From contig JAACMV010000015.1 in NCBI GenBank assembly GCA_010909725.1, positions 62,001-126,000 on the forward strand: a DNA stretch of 64,000 nucleotides, given 5' to 3'. Of this stretch, positions 18,549-28,976 are shown in pieces. Every line of letters starts with the position of its first letter. The stretch's first letter is position 1. Origin of the DNA: Picochlorum sp. 'celeri'. Its lineage: Eukaryota; Chlorophyta; Trebouxiophyceae. Under the pieces are notes generated by a model, which worked only from the letters and a program-made list of their open reading frames with translations, searched no databases and was not told where the DNA came from. Made by a program: the position numbers and the translations under genes.

Positions 18549-20804
18549 ATGCTGGCCAGGCGCCTGGCTCTGTTTCAACGCCTCCACACTGTCAGTTCAT
18601 CAACAAAGGCTGCCGCCAAGAAAGCACATCGCATAGCGTGCAATCACCAATTGATCACGCAAAATCACAAGAATTGCTTTATAGATCGCTATCCATTGTC
18701 TCAAGCAGCACATAGAAGGAGCATTATGGTAGGCGCTGCTGGGTCCTCTGCTGAAGAGATTGAATCTCTTCGACAGCAGGTTGAAGATCTCAAGGTACGA
18801 TGATGCACATTGAGTGGTAATTGGGGTATTCATGTGCCTGATGGATCTCTGTGTGTGTAGACTGAGTTGAAGAAGAAGGAAAACGAGCACGCCATGGTGG
18901 CTCCATATTCCAGGACCTTTTCTCGCGCGATGATCAGCACCATTCTCAACAGCGAGAGTGAGGGGTTGTCCATGGTTGGGCAAACGTTGCGTATCGCTGG
19001 ATGGGTGAAAACTGGGCGCGTGGCTGGAGCTGGATCATTTGCATTCTTGGAGGTGAACGATGGAAGCTGCTTTGCAAATATGCAAGTCATGGTGGACAAA
19101 GAAGTTGGGGATGAGGTCGGTGGGTTGAAAGAAATTACACCAACTGCTACATGTGTCCTTATCGAAGGAGAGTTGGCAAAGACGCCGGAGGGAACTAAAC
19201 AAAAGGTATGTAGAATTGTGGTTGGAGTAACCCTATCGAGATCCGAGAGTGGCGCCCACAGTAGATGTATCCCCATCAGATTTTGATGTGGGATGGCACT
19301 ACCTTGACGGGCTCCTCTAGTAGATTCTCGTACATTAATTTCACCACTTTTAAAGCGGGCTGTCGACAATGGCAATCTGTGTCGGAGGTGGCGACATTCA
19401 TCTTGGTAGCACATTCTGATATCCAATCATCAATCTATACAGGTCGAATTGAAGGCTCGTAAGATTCTTCATGTTGGGAGCGTAGATCCCTCTGTGTATC
19501 CTTTGGCTAAAAAGAAGCAGAGCATGGAGTATTTGAGAGAGATTGCCCATCTTAGGCCTAGAACAAACACAATTGGGGCAGTTGCACGAATCAGGAATGC
19601 ACTGGCCTATGCCACGCATAAATTTTTCCAGGATAACGGATTCTTGTACGTTCATACTCCTATTATTACCGCATCTGATTGTGAAGGTGCTGGAGAGATG
19701 TTCCAGGTGACAACTCTGCTGGGGGAGGCCGAGTCTGGAGCCCATGAGCCAGTCGATCAAGCCGAGTTGGAAGCACTCCGTGCACAAGTTGCGGAGCAAG
19801 GAAGCAAAGTCAAAGTAGCCAAAGAAGCTGCGGCACAAGATAAAGAGAACAAAGATCTCGCAAAGGCATCTAAATCTGAAGTGAAAACATTGCTTGCTAT
19901 GAAAGAATCTCTTGCACAATTGGAAGAGAAGGCTCGTGTGATTGGTGGCATCCAAAGAACAGAGAATGGATCAATCGACTACTCAAAAGACTTTTTCGGC
20001 AAGCCTGCATACCTCACTGTCTCGGGACAGCTCAATGGAGAGTATTATGCATGCGGACTCTCCAATGTGTATACATTTGGTCCAACGTTCCGAGCAGAAA
20101 ACTCTCACACATCCCGCCATTTGGCTGAATTTTGGATGATTGAGCCAGAAATGGCATTTTGCACGCTCCAAGACGATATGCAATGCGCAGAGGATTATGT
20201 GAGATTCTGCTGTAGGCACTTGCTGGACACCTGCCGACCAGACCTTGAATTCATCACTAAAATGATCGATTCAGATGCAATCAATCGTTTGGAGCAGGTT
20301 GCTTCAAGTCCATTTATGCGTTTGTCGTATACGGATGCGATCGCCAAGTTGGAAGAGGTTGAAAAGAGTGGAGAAAAGAAGTTCCAGTTTCCCGTCTCTT
20401 GGGGTATCGACTTGCAGTCTGAACATGAAAGATACCTCACGGAGGAGGTATACAAGCAGCCAGTCATTGTATACGACTATCCAAAAGATATTAAGGCGTT
20501 TTATATGCGCCTGAATGATGACAACAAGACGGTCGCCGCCATGGATGTGCTCGTCCCCCGTGTAGGAGAGCTTATTGGAGGGTCCCAAAGAGAAGATCGA
20601 TTCGATGTCTTGGAGGAACGAATTCAAGCCTCTGGAATGCCTTTAGAACCATATGCTTCGTATCTCGACTTGAGAAAGTATGGTACAGTGCCACATTCCG
20701 GTTTCGGTCTTGGGTTTGAGAGACTCATCCTCTTTGCCACTGGCATTGAGAACATTAGAGACGTCATCCCATTCCCAAGATGGCCCGGCAATGCCAACTT
20801 TTAA
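18549..20804 (+). CDS. NARS: asparaginyl-tRNA synthetase, probably dual-targeted
   Basis: Three exons are joined (18549-18794, 18861-19205, 19443-20804; introns of 66 and 237 nt), giving 650 residues. The N-terminus [18 protein letters not shown] is a likely mitochondrial leader; a second Met at residue 60 (18726) would give a cytosolic form. An OB-fold anticodon domain follows ([15 protein letters not shown]...), then the class II catalytic core. Motif 2 lies in [28 protein letters not shown] and motif 3 in [31 protein letters not shown], which is diagnostic of AsnRS. A Lys/Glu/Ala-rich helical insertion of about 95 residues, as in plant cytosolic AsnRS, splits the core after [11 protein letters not shown]. 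Confidence 0.95.
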
Positions 20805-20844
20805 GAAATATCATTATTGTTACAGTACAGTCATTCCATCTGAT

Positions 20845-21312
20845 CTAATGGTACAAGGTCGCTGCAGCCTCTTGCAGCAAACTCCTGGCAACATCCTTGC
20901 CTCCGTCGGACAATGACGAGATTATTCCCTCCACCAATCGATACAGTATCCACCCCAGTAGTATCATCTCCACAACAGTCTTTTGCGTCATTCGTACTCT
21001 CTTTGACCTCAGAACCCTGAAAATTTCCGTCACGTCAATCTTCCCTCTACCCAGATCTCTCAGGAAGACACGTATATCCAGAGCAGCAATCCCAACAAGG
21101 GGCAGAGCTATAAGCCATTTCCCTCCCACTGCAGTGACGATGGCCAATACGCATTCCAAGATCAGAGCAGGGTACACTGCTGTATTGTAATTTTTAGCGG
21201 CATCATGTGGATTGATCTGGTCCAACTCCAAGTCTGTCAGTTGAACCAACTGATACAGTGAACAACCGAGTGCGGCAATCTGTAGAACCAATGCAAGAAA
21301 CCAGACCACCAT
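20845..21312 (-). CDS. cornichon/Erv14-family ER cargo receptor
   Basis: This 155-residue protein has three to four hydrophobic segments. The cornichon hallmark LVQLTDLELDQINPHDAAKNYN follows the first membrane helix, and KIDVTEIFRVLRSK lies between later helices. The final segment, VVEMILLGWILYRLVEGI, matches the family C-terminal helix. Cornichons recruit membrane cargo into COPII vesicles at ER exit sites. The approximately 20-residue hydrophilic tail after the last helix is longer than usual. It converges with AsnRS, 40 nt apart. Confidence 0.85.
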   Translation of the reverse strand: MVVWFLALVLQIAALGCSLYQLVQLTDLELDQINPHDAAKNYNTAVYPALILECVLAIVTAVGGKWLIALPLVGIAALDIRVFLRDLGRGKIDVTEIFRVLRSKRVRMTQKTVVEMILLGWILYRLVEGIISSLSDGGKDVARSLLQEAAATLYH

Positions 21313-21566
21313 TACTTTCTATATAATTTCATCCAAGATTCTGTGCACGGAATAAAGGGAGAAATCCAGCCCCTCTCCGACTGGCAGAATTCCAATCGGC
21401 TCAAACACACGCAGTCGCGTTGAGGATGTATTGTCGCATTATCAGTTTGAAAATATAATAAAATTGAAGAATATTTTGATAGATCAGAGCATTCCTTGAA
21501 TCAAACATTTCGTTCTTGTATCATACAATCAGTTGCATGCCAACAAACCTTTTAAAAGCAAATTTG

Positions 21567-22952
21567 CTATTGGCGCACGCTACTAGGGTCACAATCCGTG
21601 CCAAGATGGGCTTGGATGAGTTCAAATGGTATCATCTTTTGCAGCGCAGTGAATGCCATTTCAGGTGTAGGGCGATCTCCTGGGTCGTCTCTGAGGCAGG
21701 AGACCAAAAAGCCCCTCATATCAGAGGGAATGCCCTGCTGTGGTACTTCAATCCGGAGTCCAGACGACATGGCGAACAGTATCTGCACGGGCTGTCGCCC
21801 ATCCCAGACTAGTTCTTTCGTGAGCATTTCCATCATCAGTATACCCAATGAGTACATGTCTGTCTTTGAGTTTAGTTCGCCAGAGAGGACCATTTCCGGT
21901 GGCATGTATGACACAGTACCTAGAGTGTTTGTCATCATCTTCTCCCGTGTCAGCCTGGAGCGACCAAAATCACAGACTTTTGCTCTCATACCCAAAGGTG
22001 ACATTGCATTCGATGACAGAAGGACGTTGTTTCCTGACAAATCACCATGAATTACCCCATGATGCTTCAGGTACATCAAGGCATTCACAATATCAAGGGC
22101 AATCAGAACACAGCACTCCTTTCTGGACAGAGCAGTATGATCAAATTGTATCGGTATTTTCCCCGTAATATACTTTGTCAATGGTCCAATATCGCATAGC
22201 TCTTGAATAATTCGAACAAAGATGTACTCATCAGAATCCAGCATGGAGATATTATCAGAGTTTGTCGCAACTAATGCATTATAACATGCATTATCTGATA
22301 TTTGGTATGAATACGTCCGCACAATATTGGGGTGCACCATATGATATCCTATTTCTGCTTCGCACACAGCCTTTTCCAGATCTGCAACGCTTGCTCGAAT
22401 GCTCTTGACCGCTCTTGAGATTCCATTGACTGATGCAGCATGCACACTCCCAAAAGATCCGCTCCCCAGAAGTTGCCGTATACTGATATGCTGCGTTTGG
22501 TCAATATGGGATATTGCTTGATCGACCACGCGGGCCCCCGGTGGTGAGGTGGGACCTCTGTTGTATTTCCACAAGCAGCGCACAGTGCTACCTTTTTTTG
22601 ACAGGGTATTGATATCCTGGATTCGACCGTTCATCTCTTTCTCTAAATCAACTACATCATTGAGGTTAATAGCACTCACTCTCGCAGAGAGATTTTCAGG
22701 CTCGTTCGTTGCTGCCACCGGCACTCTGCGCACGTCCACTCCAGAAGAAGGCTTGTCATCTGAGTCCAAGGACGATTCAATTACACCAGGCAGCAAGCAC
22801 GTCAAGGATTCCTTGGATGAGTCATTCATCATTCTATTATGCTGTCTTTCATGCGCGTTTGCGAATTCTTTTGTCATGCCTGTTCCTGAACAAGTCTCCT
22901 CTGGGCCCGTTATGGCATCGTCAGCCCTCGTAACGCCTCCGGAGGCGTCCAT
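21567..22952 (-). CDS. protein kinase, tyrosine-kinase-like type
   Basis: The protein has 461 residues from the ATG at 22952. A disordered N-terminal half of about 150 residues precedes a kinase domain with the glycine loop LLGSGSFGSVHAA, the lysine in RAVKSI, and the catalytic loop VIHGDLSGNNVLL. DFG is intact in VCDFGRSRL and the APE equivalent is YMPPEM. The loop has Gly where HRD kinases have Arg, while the catalytic Asp and Asn remain, so activity is likely but activation-loop control may differ. Substrates are unknown. An exon upstream of the chosen ATG cannot be excluded. Confidence 0.88.
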   Translation of the reverse strand: MDASGGVTRADDAITGPEETCSGTGMTKEFANAHERQHNRMMNDSSKESLTCLLPGVIESSLDSDDKPSSGVDVRRVPVAATNEPENLSARVSAINLNDVVDLEKEMNGRIQDINTLSKKGSTVRCLWKYNRGPTSPPGARVVDQAISHIDQTQHISIRQLLGSGSFGSVHAASVNGISRAVKSIRASVADLEKAVCEAEIGYHMVHPNIVRTYSYQISDNACYNALVATNSDNISMLDSDEYIFVRIIQELCDIGPLTKYITGKIPIQFDHTALSRKECCVLIALDIVNALMYLKHHGVIHGDLSGNNVLLSSNAMSPLGMRAKVCDFGRSRLTREKMMTNTLGTVSYMPPEMVLSGELNSKTDMYSLGILMMEMLTKELVWDGRQPVQILFAMSSGLRIEVPQQGIPSDMRGFLVSCLRDDPGDRPTPEMAFTALQKMIPFELIQAHLGTDCDPSSVRQ

Positions 22953-23810
22953 CACGCGCTGGTACTCTCTACCGAATTCTCGTGTGCAATTTTTCTCTAG
23001 ATACTCTTATTTCTAGTAATTGACAAGGCAAATGAATACTATCCTAGCAATGCCCATGTAATATGGTGCACATATTCGAGAACATTGCTACTAAGAGCAG
23101 GTTCTTGCCAGGTTCCTCGAGAGCGCTTCTGCGCACGACGTATTCTTGCATCTCCTGTCTTCATTGCATTACCTGTGTTAACTATATCAAAATCAACTGA
23201 TAAAAGTTAGCCTTAATCTCATTAGGACTTTTCAATCAATATGAATTGCACATTTACCGCATCTACTACATCTACACCATACTTGTACTATCTATCAGAT
23301 CTGGTTGAACACAATCATCCCATCCACACAGCTCCTGGATGGGCAATCACGGTAGTAGATACTCGTACGTGGTGATACACCACGCGTCCCATCGCATCTT
23401 CCATCCAATCATTTCATACTCCTACGGATGGACGTGGAACGCCGCATCCTGTGGATTATCCCTTCATCTCTACGCTGGCCACCACTTGGTTTTTGTCTAC
23501 TCATGTCTACCCATCCTTCCATGATATGGCATTCTTGGCCAATACTCTGCTGCTACTGCTGCTGCTGCTGCACATCATCATGATCATCATCGTAAATCCA
23601 TTGCTGGGTGGCATATCAATGCATGGATGGTCCATGGCATACATATATATACTCCATCGTGGTTTTCAAAAAAATTTGAAATTTCAGCAGCAGTCAACAA
23701 CCATGCGTATTCCAAGTGGAACTCAATCCACGTGTTAAAGAATAGTTTACTTATACTCCTTAAATTCATTACTATAGATAGAAATATACTTCTAATTGCA
23801 AATATACAGG
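22953..23810. other. 858-nt divergent intergenic region with CTG/CAT microsatellite
   Basis: This lies between the divergent kinase and membrane coiled-coil genes. It holds a short (CTG)n-like run followed by ATCATC repeats near 23549-23595 and AT-rich sequence. Short open frames here have no codon pattern or family resemblance that I can defend. No tRNA was recognised. Confidence 0.5.
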
Positions 23811-26084
23811 ATGGAAGACTCGGCGGGACTAGATTTCATGCCCGGCGTGGTATGTGGGGGATCCATGACAAAGCGGGTCATGAAGAAGCGCAGCAAAGTT
23901 TGCACTGAAGATCACGTCCGAAAATTGAAAGAGAGTGAAGCATTCAAGGCATGGGAGCGTGGTGAGGATCTTCAGGCGTTTTATGCTCGGCACGATGGGA
24001 AGTTGACGTTTGAACGCATGGTGTCTTTCCTGAGGGGTATGACGGATACCATGGGAGATATTGGATCTGCGTTAAAGAATATTACTACTAGGCGGGCGTT
24101 CAGAGCGTCTGTTATTGCTGTGGCGCTTGTTGTTGTCGTGGTCCTTGGCGGGGGTTGGCTGTATGCTCATCGCGGATCTCTGCATGCGTCCTTGCCTGTG
24201 GATGAACAGTGGAATAGGCCGGTAGATATTGCAGAGACGATTCGTTCAGAGCTGGTTGATGTCGTGCCATCGAAGGATGGCGTGGAACACGAGGAGGCTA
24301 GGCAGGAGGTGGTTGAGGAGGAGAATGTGTCCTTGCTCTCTGCAGAGTTGTCTGCGTTGCAAGAAAAGTATGATCGCGATGTGTCGGAATTAGAACAGGC
24401 ACTCAAGGATGTGAGGGATAGGGTGAGTAGGCGAGTGGACGATTTGGAGCTGGAAGTACAGGTGGAACGGAAGAGGGCATCTCAAGCCAAGGCCAAGGAG
24501 GATTCCATGTTTTCAGCGTTGGAGGCGTCCACCCAAAAGGTGCACACGATGAGTAAGCAGTTGAAAGAATATGAGGGGCAAATTTCCATGCTGGAATCGA
24601 ACGTCCGGCTGTCGATTGAGCATTCTTCCGTCATCAAGTCTGTTGACTTGACACTCATGACCTGTGAGGGTATTTTACTGCTGGGTGCTTTTATCGCGTA
24701 CTTGAAAGCTCAAAGGTTGCGCACGTCCATGTATAGAACGACCCGATCGTATATGATGGCGTATAGGAGACAGCAGAGTATTTTGGCTGCAGCAGAGGAT
24801 GTGTATGCAGGTGCTTTGGAGTACAAATCAGAAGTGGAGGCATCGGATGTGGCTCCTAGAGAGGCTCCTGTGGTGCTCAAACCATGGGATCCAATTATTG
24901 GGGAACTAGAAACGTTGATTAAGTCGAGCCTGACTGTCGATAGGAATGCGACGCCTGTTCAGACCATGGCAGCGCTGAGACAGCACTTTAGTCAGCATGA
25001 TGGCAGAAAGCTCGACTCTTACAGACAAACGATAGAAGAGTTGCAAATGAAACTGAATGAATATGCATCTGCAACAGAATCAAGAGAACAAACTGTTGTT
25101 TCGCAGAGCCAGCAGTTGAAGGACCTGCAATCTAGACTTGAATCTGCAGAAGGCAGGGCTCATGATGCGTTGTCAGCGTCAGCTGTACTCCAAGAGAAGA
25201 TCTCTTCGCTCGAGGAAGAAGTGCGAAACACAGAGGAAGAAAAGAAAGCTGTCTCAGAAAGGCTTGCTAGAACAGAAGAGGAGTTGAATAAGGTCATGAT
25301 GTATGCACAGTCAATGGGTGATTCGGGAATCGCGTCACCCTTGACCAGGGTTCAAGATCACGACGTGTCATCATCGGTTCGGGATCACCTGAATAACTTT
25401 CAAAAGTCAATGGATCATCGACCTGCTGCCGTCAGTGTGGACGACGACGATGTCAAGGAAAATCTGGGCGACTCTGCCTTGGGGGAAAGGTTGAAGAGGA
25501 TTCGACAACTCATCCAGGAAGCAAATGAGAGTCCATTCGAGCTTTTGTCTCCCAGCAATGTTAATTCTATGAATGACTCTCTGGATGCAGAGACAGCTCT
25601 AAAGAATGTTCCTGTCATCGGTGCAATGCACATATCCAGCAGTGACGAAGAGGATGAGACACGATATGAGGGGTCAGGGAGGATGCTGGATGCCTCAGAA
25701 ATGCTATCGAACGAAGTAGCAGAATACACTAGCATTTTAGAGCGTTTTGAAAACTCGCCAAAAATAACCCAGAAGCTCAGAAAACTGACACAGGAAAAGA
25801 ATGATGTAGATCGGTTGAGAAGGCAGCTGGAAGAACTTGTCAAGTCATCCCAGAAGGAGGCCAAGGCCTACAGTGCTCTGAAATCGCTTCGCCAAGAAGT
25901 CGACTTTCTGTCAGATAAAGAAGAAATGGAACATGGTCTGAGAGAGCTTCAGGCATCCGATGCGCTGTTTTTTGCTCGCAAAAAGGAAAGGGATGCCTGC
26001 TCTGCCCTGGAAACAAGGCAGAGTACCCTCCGTCAAACACTAATGGATGCTCGTGATATGATTTCTTCTCAAATTACATCATAA
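23811..26084 (+). CDS. large two-TM coiled-coil protein, unrecognised
   Basis: The ATG at 23811 gives 757 residues without introns. The soluble N-terminus contains helices such as RKLKESEAFKAWERGEDLQAFY and LTFERMVSFLRGM. A transmembrane helix follows (about residues 108-124, VIAVALVVVVVLGGGWLY), then a coiled coil (about 175-275). A second hydrophobic segment (about 285-300, CEGILLLGAFIAYL) precedes a further long coiled coil that runs nearly to the C-terminus, broken by an acidic Ser-rich stretch (SSDEEDETRYEGSG). If both hydrophobic segments span, the two ends face the same side. It is probably an organelle- or nuclear-envelope-associated scaffold; the family is not recognised. Confidence 0.75.
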   Translation: MEDSAGLDFMPGVVCGGSMTKRVMKKRSKVCTEDHVRKLKESEAFKAWERGEDLQAFYARHDGKLTFERMVSFLRGMTDTMGDIGSALKNITTRRAFRASVIAVALVVVVVLGGGWLYAHRGSLHASLPVDEQWNRPVDIAETIRSELVDVVPSKDGVEHEEARQEVVEEENVSLLSAELSALQEKYDRDVSELEQALKDVRDRVSRRVDDLELEVQVERKRASQAKAKEDSMFSALEASTQKVHTMSKQLKEYEGQISMLESNVRLSIEHSSVIKSVDLTLMTCEGILLLGAFIAYLKAQRLRTSMYRTTRSYMMAYRRQQSILAAAEDVYAGALEYKSEVEASDVAPREAPVVLKPWDPIIGELETLIKSSLTVDRNATPVQTMAALRQHFSQHDGRKLDSYRQTIEELQMKLNEYASATESREQTVVSQSQQLKDLQSRLESAEGRAHDALSASAVLQEKISSLEEEVRNTEEEKKAVSERLARTEEELNKVMMYAQSMGDSGIASPLTRVQDHDVSSSVRDHLNNFQKSMDHRPAAVSVDDDDVKENLGDSALGERLKRIRQLIQEANESPFELLSPSNVNSMNDSLDAETALKNVPVIGAMHISSSDEEDETRYEGSGRMLDASEMLSNEVAEYTSILERFENSPKITQKLRKLTQEKNDVDRLRRQLEELVKSSQKEAKAYSALKSLRQEVDFLSDKEEMEHGLRELQASDALFFARKKERDACSALETRQSTLRQTLMDARDMISSQITS

Positions 26085-26143
26085 TGATATTTGTAACGAA
26101 CTTGAATGCATTTTACACTCGTCTGTTTGTTGTTGTCAGGACC

Positions 26144-26263
26144 GAACCTTCGCGAAAGGTTCATATCCGTACAAACCGGACAGTCCACATTTGTCGTACA
26201 TGATGTGGACTGTCCAGTGTGATGTGGACACTGTCCGGTTTCTTGTCACACAGGGTATAAAAG
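26144..26263 (+). promoter_or_regulatory. palindrome array plus TATA box upstream of the SIM-protein gene
   Basis: A hairpin GAACCTT-cgcga-AAGGTTC spans 26144-26162. After it, AAACCGGACAGTCCACAT (26173-26190) is repeated in inverted form twice: ATGTGGACTGTCC at 26203-26215 and ATGTGGACACTGTCCGGTTT at 26222-26241. Immediately downstream is a consensus TATAAAAG (26256-26263), 151 nt before the ATG at 26414. The arrangement looks like a multi-site operator for a dimeric regulator next to a core promoter. The assignment to the downstream gene is inference; the sites could also lie in the 3' UTR of the upstream gene. Confidence 0.6.
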
Positions 26264-26413
26264 AGCGATGCTTCTCCCAGATCACCTAAATAAAATTTAT
26301 ATTATAATTATATTAGTAATAGTACATTTGTATTTCATTAGAAAAATACGTTCATATTCTTCTGCTCAACTGCATACGTGAGAGATTACACTTGTGCTGG
26401 AGTTGCACCCAGA

Positions 26414-27067
26414 ATGTCGAAAGATCCCATCCATAAGACACGATTCATCAGAGAATTGCAATGTAATCGAGCAATATTGCCTCAAAAATCCAACGAAGTC
26501 ATCAAGGCTTTGACAGTAATAAATCAACAGTTGTACCATGGGTTGGCTGACGATGACTGTTTGCTCAGCTTGGTTCGCAATCCATATGATTACTACCAGC
26601 AGCTGACCAGCGACGTCTTTACAAGCGAAAGATGGCTTCTTCGCTTTATCAACGCGATGATTTATGTGCTGCGAGAGCCGAGCTTTTTGCTAACACAGCA
26701 AACTCTGGACAATGGGGAAGCAATGCAGTGGCAATCCTTGTTCCTGGATGCACAAGAATACTTCTATAATGCACGGAAAGGCCTGAACAAAAATTTCACA
26801 GCTCCAGCCGATCCGAGGAAGAGAACCATTCAAACTAGTTCTGTTGATTCCCACGACGACGATGATGATGGAGATTCACACACAACTCACATGGAATGCC
26901 AAGGAACTCCTGAGAGGGAGGAACCGGCCCAGCCTAATAAAGGGGCTGCCATTGAACAATGGTCAATTGACTTGACAAACGATGACAGCGACGTTGATGT
27001 GATTGATCTGACAGAGTCTGACATTGGCTACTCCATTGTTTCTGACATGGAGGAAGGAGAGTTGTAA
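26414..27067 (+). CDS. acidic protein with tandem SUMO-interacting-like motifs
   Basis: The ATG at 26414 gives 217 residues. The N-terminal two-thirds is helical and looks globular (SNEVIKALTVINQQLYHGL, SERWLLRFINAMIYVLREP). The C-terminal third is disordered and acidic, with a DDDDDGD run and two hydrophobic-acidic motifs, SIDLTNDDSD and VDVIDLTESD. Both fit the V/I-x-V/I-V/I/L plus acidic consensus for SUMO binding. It is probably a nuclear protein engaging SUMOylated partners. No enzyme domain was recognised. It has the most distinctive promoter in the window and converges with the MATE gene. Confidence 0.7.
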   Translation: MSKDPIHKTRFIRELQCNRAILPQKSNEVIKALTVINQQLYHGLADDDCLLSLVRNPYDYYQQLTSDVFTSERWLLRFINAMIYVLREPSFLLTQQTLDNGEAMQWQSLFLDAQEYFYNARKGLNKNFTAPADPRKRTIQTSSVDSHDDDDDGDSHTTHMECQGTPEREEPAQPNKGAAIEQWSIDLTNDDSDVDVIDLTESDIGYSIVSDMEEGEL

Positions 27068-27155
27068 TTAAAGGTGAATTGATTTTGTTTCGTTTTATTC
27101 CTTCGATCTCTTTTGTAAAATTTGCTGTGTAAAATACTTTTGATTGCATTCAGTT

Positions 27156-28688
27156 TTACGTGAAATGCTCGCTGAGCACTCTTGGAAATGATTGAACGAT
27201 CCTGCTCACAAAAAACGATGCAAGTCCCCACCAGACAATCCCGATTGTACACCCACGATTCAAGAAACTAGCAGCCGATAAAAAGCCTACCAGTGTACAA
27301 AGAGATATCATCATTGCCTTTGCAACGTAAACGGTGTCTCGGTTGCCCAGCAAAATGCCTGTTGAGGTGACATCAAGACCACAACAGAGCATGGCAGACA
27401 AGCCTTGGATCCACACTGATTTCATCGTTGGCCACAATTGTGAATCTGATGTGAGAACAAAAGGCAAGAGCGTCGGTATTCCAACGGCCACGAAACTCAA
27501 AGCCACTCCTAGGAGTGCACCTGTTATCAACAAAGCAATGGTAAGCTCGTTTTTCTCCCTTCCTGGAGTTGCAACTGGAAGGAACGCAAGAGACGCTTGT
27601 TCTAAAGGCGCATTGGTGAATGAACATAAACCCCAGAGTGACCAATTTATTTGATGCGCTGCCAAAGTTGCTGCAGGCAAGCGAGTAGCAGCTGCCTGGA
27701 GGAACAAGTAACTGCTTGTTTTGGCCACATAAAATACCCCCAAGGTGCTGACATAGCGAAGCAGAGCAAACACTTCAGACAAGGATGGCAGCACGATGCT
27801 AGGCTTCACCCGACTCTTGCACGCATGATACATTAGCACGGACGCAGAGAAACACTGAGATGCCAATGTAGTCCATGCAGCACCAACCACTCCAAATCTA
27901 AATCTATACAAGAGGATGACATCTCCAAGGGCACTCAAAAGTATTGACGATACCACTACTTTGAATGGAGTTCTACTGTCTCTTTGAGCAAGGAAAGATC
28001 CCTGTAAAACGCTTGTTAATATTGCTGCTGGAGCTGCAAACGCTCTAATTCTCAAGTACTTTTCTGCAACAGGCAGCAAAACTGGGTCACACCCGGTCAG
28101 AGACAATAACAATGATCCATATGTTGTCAGAACCAATGTTATACATGCTCCTCCGATCGCTCCAATCACCAAGGATGTGGACAAAGCCTTTCCTGCCAAA
28201 TCTTCCCTCTGTGACCTCAGGTGCTCCGCAACAATGGACACAGTAGCAATCGTCAGAGCAGTGAATGAGTAAAATGCAAAATTAAATATTAATGTACACG
28301 GGCTTAGAGCCGCAAGTTGAACTGTGCCAGCAAACTGACCAAGGAATATTGTGTCAACCAAGCTCATTATTGGGTCTGCAAGAGGAACTAGCAGCACAGG
28401 GAGGGAAAACGCAACAATTGTAGCTATGTTGCTTCGCACTCTACCAAACGAGCCTGATGAGTCTTCATCTTCGATAGGCTTCGCGTCGCCTCCACTCCGC
28501 TGGCGATCTAGCTCCCCATCGTGTGCCTGCAACAATTGCTGGGGCTGCCACCTCTCACCTGTTGCCATCTTCTCCATCCATGGTCGATGGTTCAAGTGGC
28601 AGCGCCTCACACGTCTTCTGCCGGAAGCACCCAATTGATTCTGAAGAATAGGCTGGCGATACACATGGTGTAGCATCATCGCTCCCAT
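27156..28688 (-). CDS. MATE-family multidrug/organic-ion antiporter
   Basis: This 510-residue protein has a basic, Arg/His-rich N-terminal extension of about 75 residues and then twelve hydrophobic segments. The MATE repeat starts with AFSLPVLLVPLADPIMSLVDTIFLGQF, and the second half begins near GVFYVAKTSSYLFLQAAATRLPAATLAAHQI. The sequence resembles the DinF/EDS5-like branch, which in plants sits in plastid or other inner membranes; the extension would fit organelle import. It exports organic compounds in exchange for H+ or Na+. The substrate cannot be inferred. Confidence 0.9.
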   Translation of the reverse strand: MGAMMLHHVYRQPILQNQLGASGRRRVRRCHLNHRPWMEKMATGERWQPQQLLQAHDGELDRQRSGGDAKPIEDEDSSGSFGRVRSNIATIVAFSLPVLLVPLADPIMSLVDTIFLGQFAGTVQLAALSPCTLIFNFAFYSFTALTIATVSIVAEHLRSQREDLAGKALSTSLVIGAIGGACITLVLTTYGSLLLSLTGCDPVLLPVAEKYLRIRAFAAPAAILTSVLQGSFLAQRDSRTPFKVVVSSILLSALGDVILLYRFRFGVVGAAWTTLASQCFSASVLMYHACKSRVKPSIVLPSLSEVFALLRYVSTLGVFYVAKTSSYLFLQAAATRLPAATLAAHQINWSLWGLCSFTNAPLEQASLAFLPVATPGREKNELTIALLITGALLGVALSFVAVGIPTLLPFVLTSDSQLWPTMKSVWIQGLSAMLCCGLDVTSTGILLGNRDTVYVAKAMMISLCTLVGFLSAASFLNRGCTIGIVWWGLASFFVSRIVQSFPRVLSEHFT

Positions 28689-28976
28689 CCCGGGGCCTCC
28701 TGTTTAGTCACCTACAGGAGCAGATAAACTCTAGGATTGCCGGTCAACGTATGATTGATGCATGGCACCAGTAGATCGGAAATAAAAACAGTATATTTAA
28801 CCAAGGCATTTGCCGATCGGATCCATGGGTGACTTGAGAGCCATCAAATTTCATCCATCATCGACATTTTCTTTTCAAATGTATCAATGTAAGAAACTTT
28901 CACCACGGAAGGAGGTGTACAATCGCTGTTGTGCCTCTTTCACGTACAATAACAATAAGAAGAAGGATATAAATTG

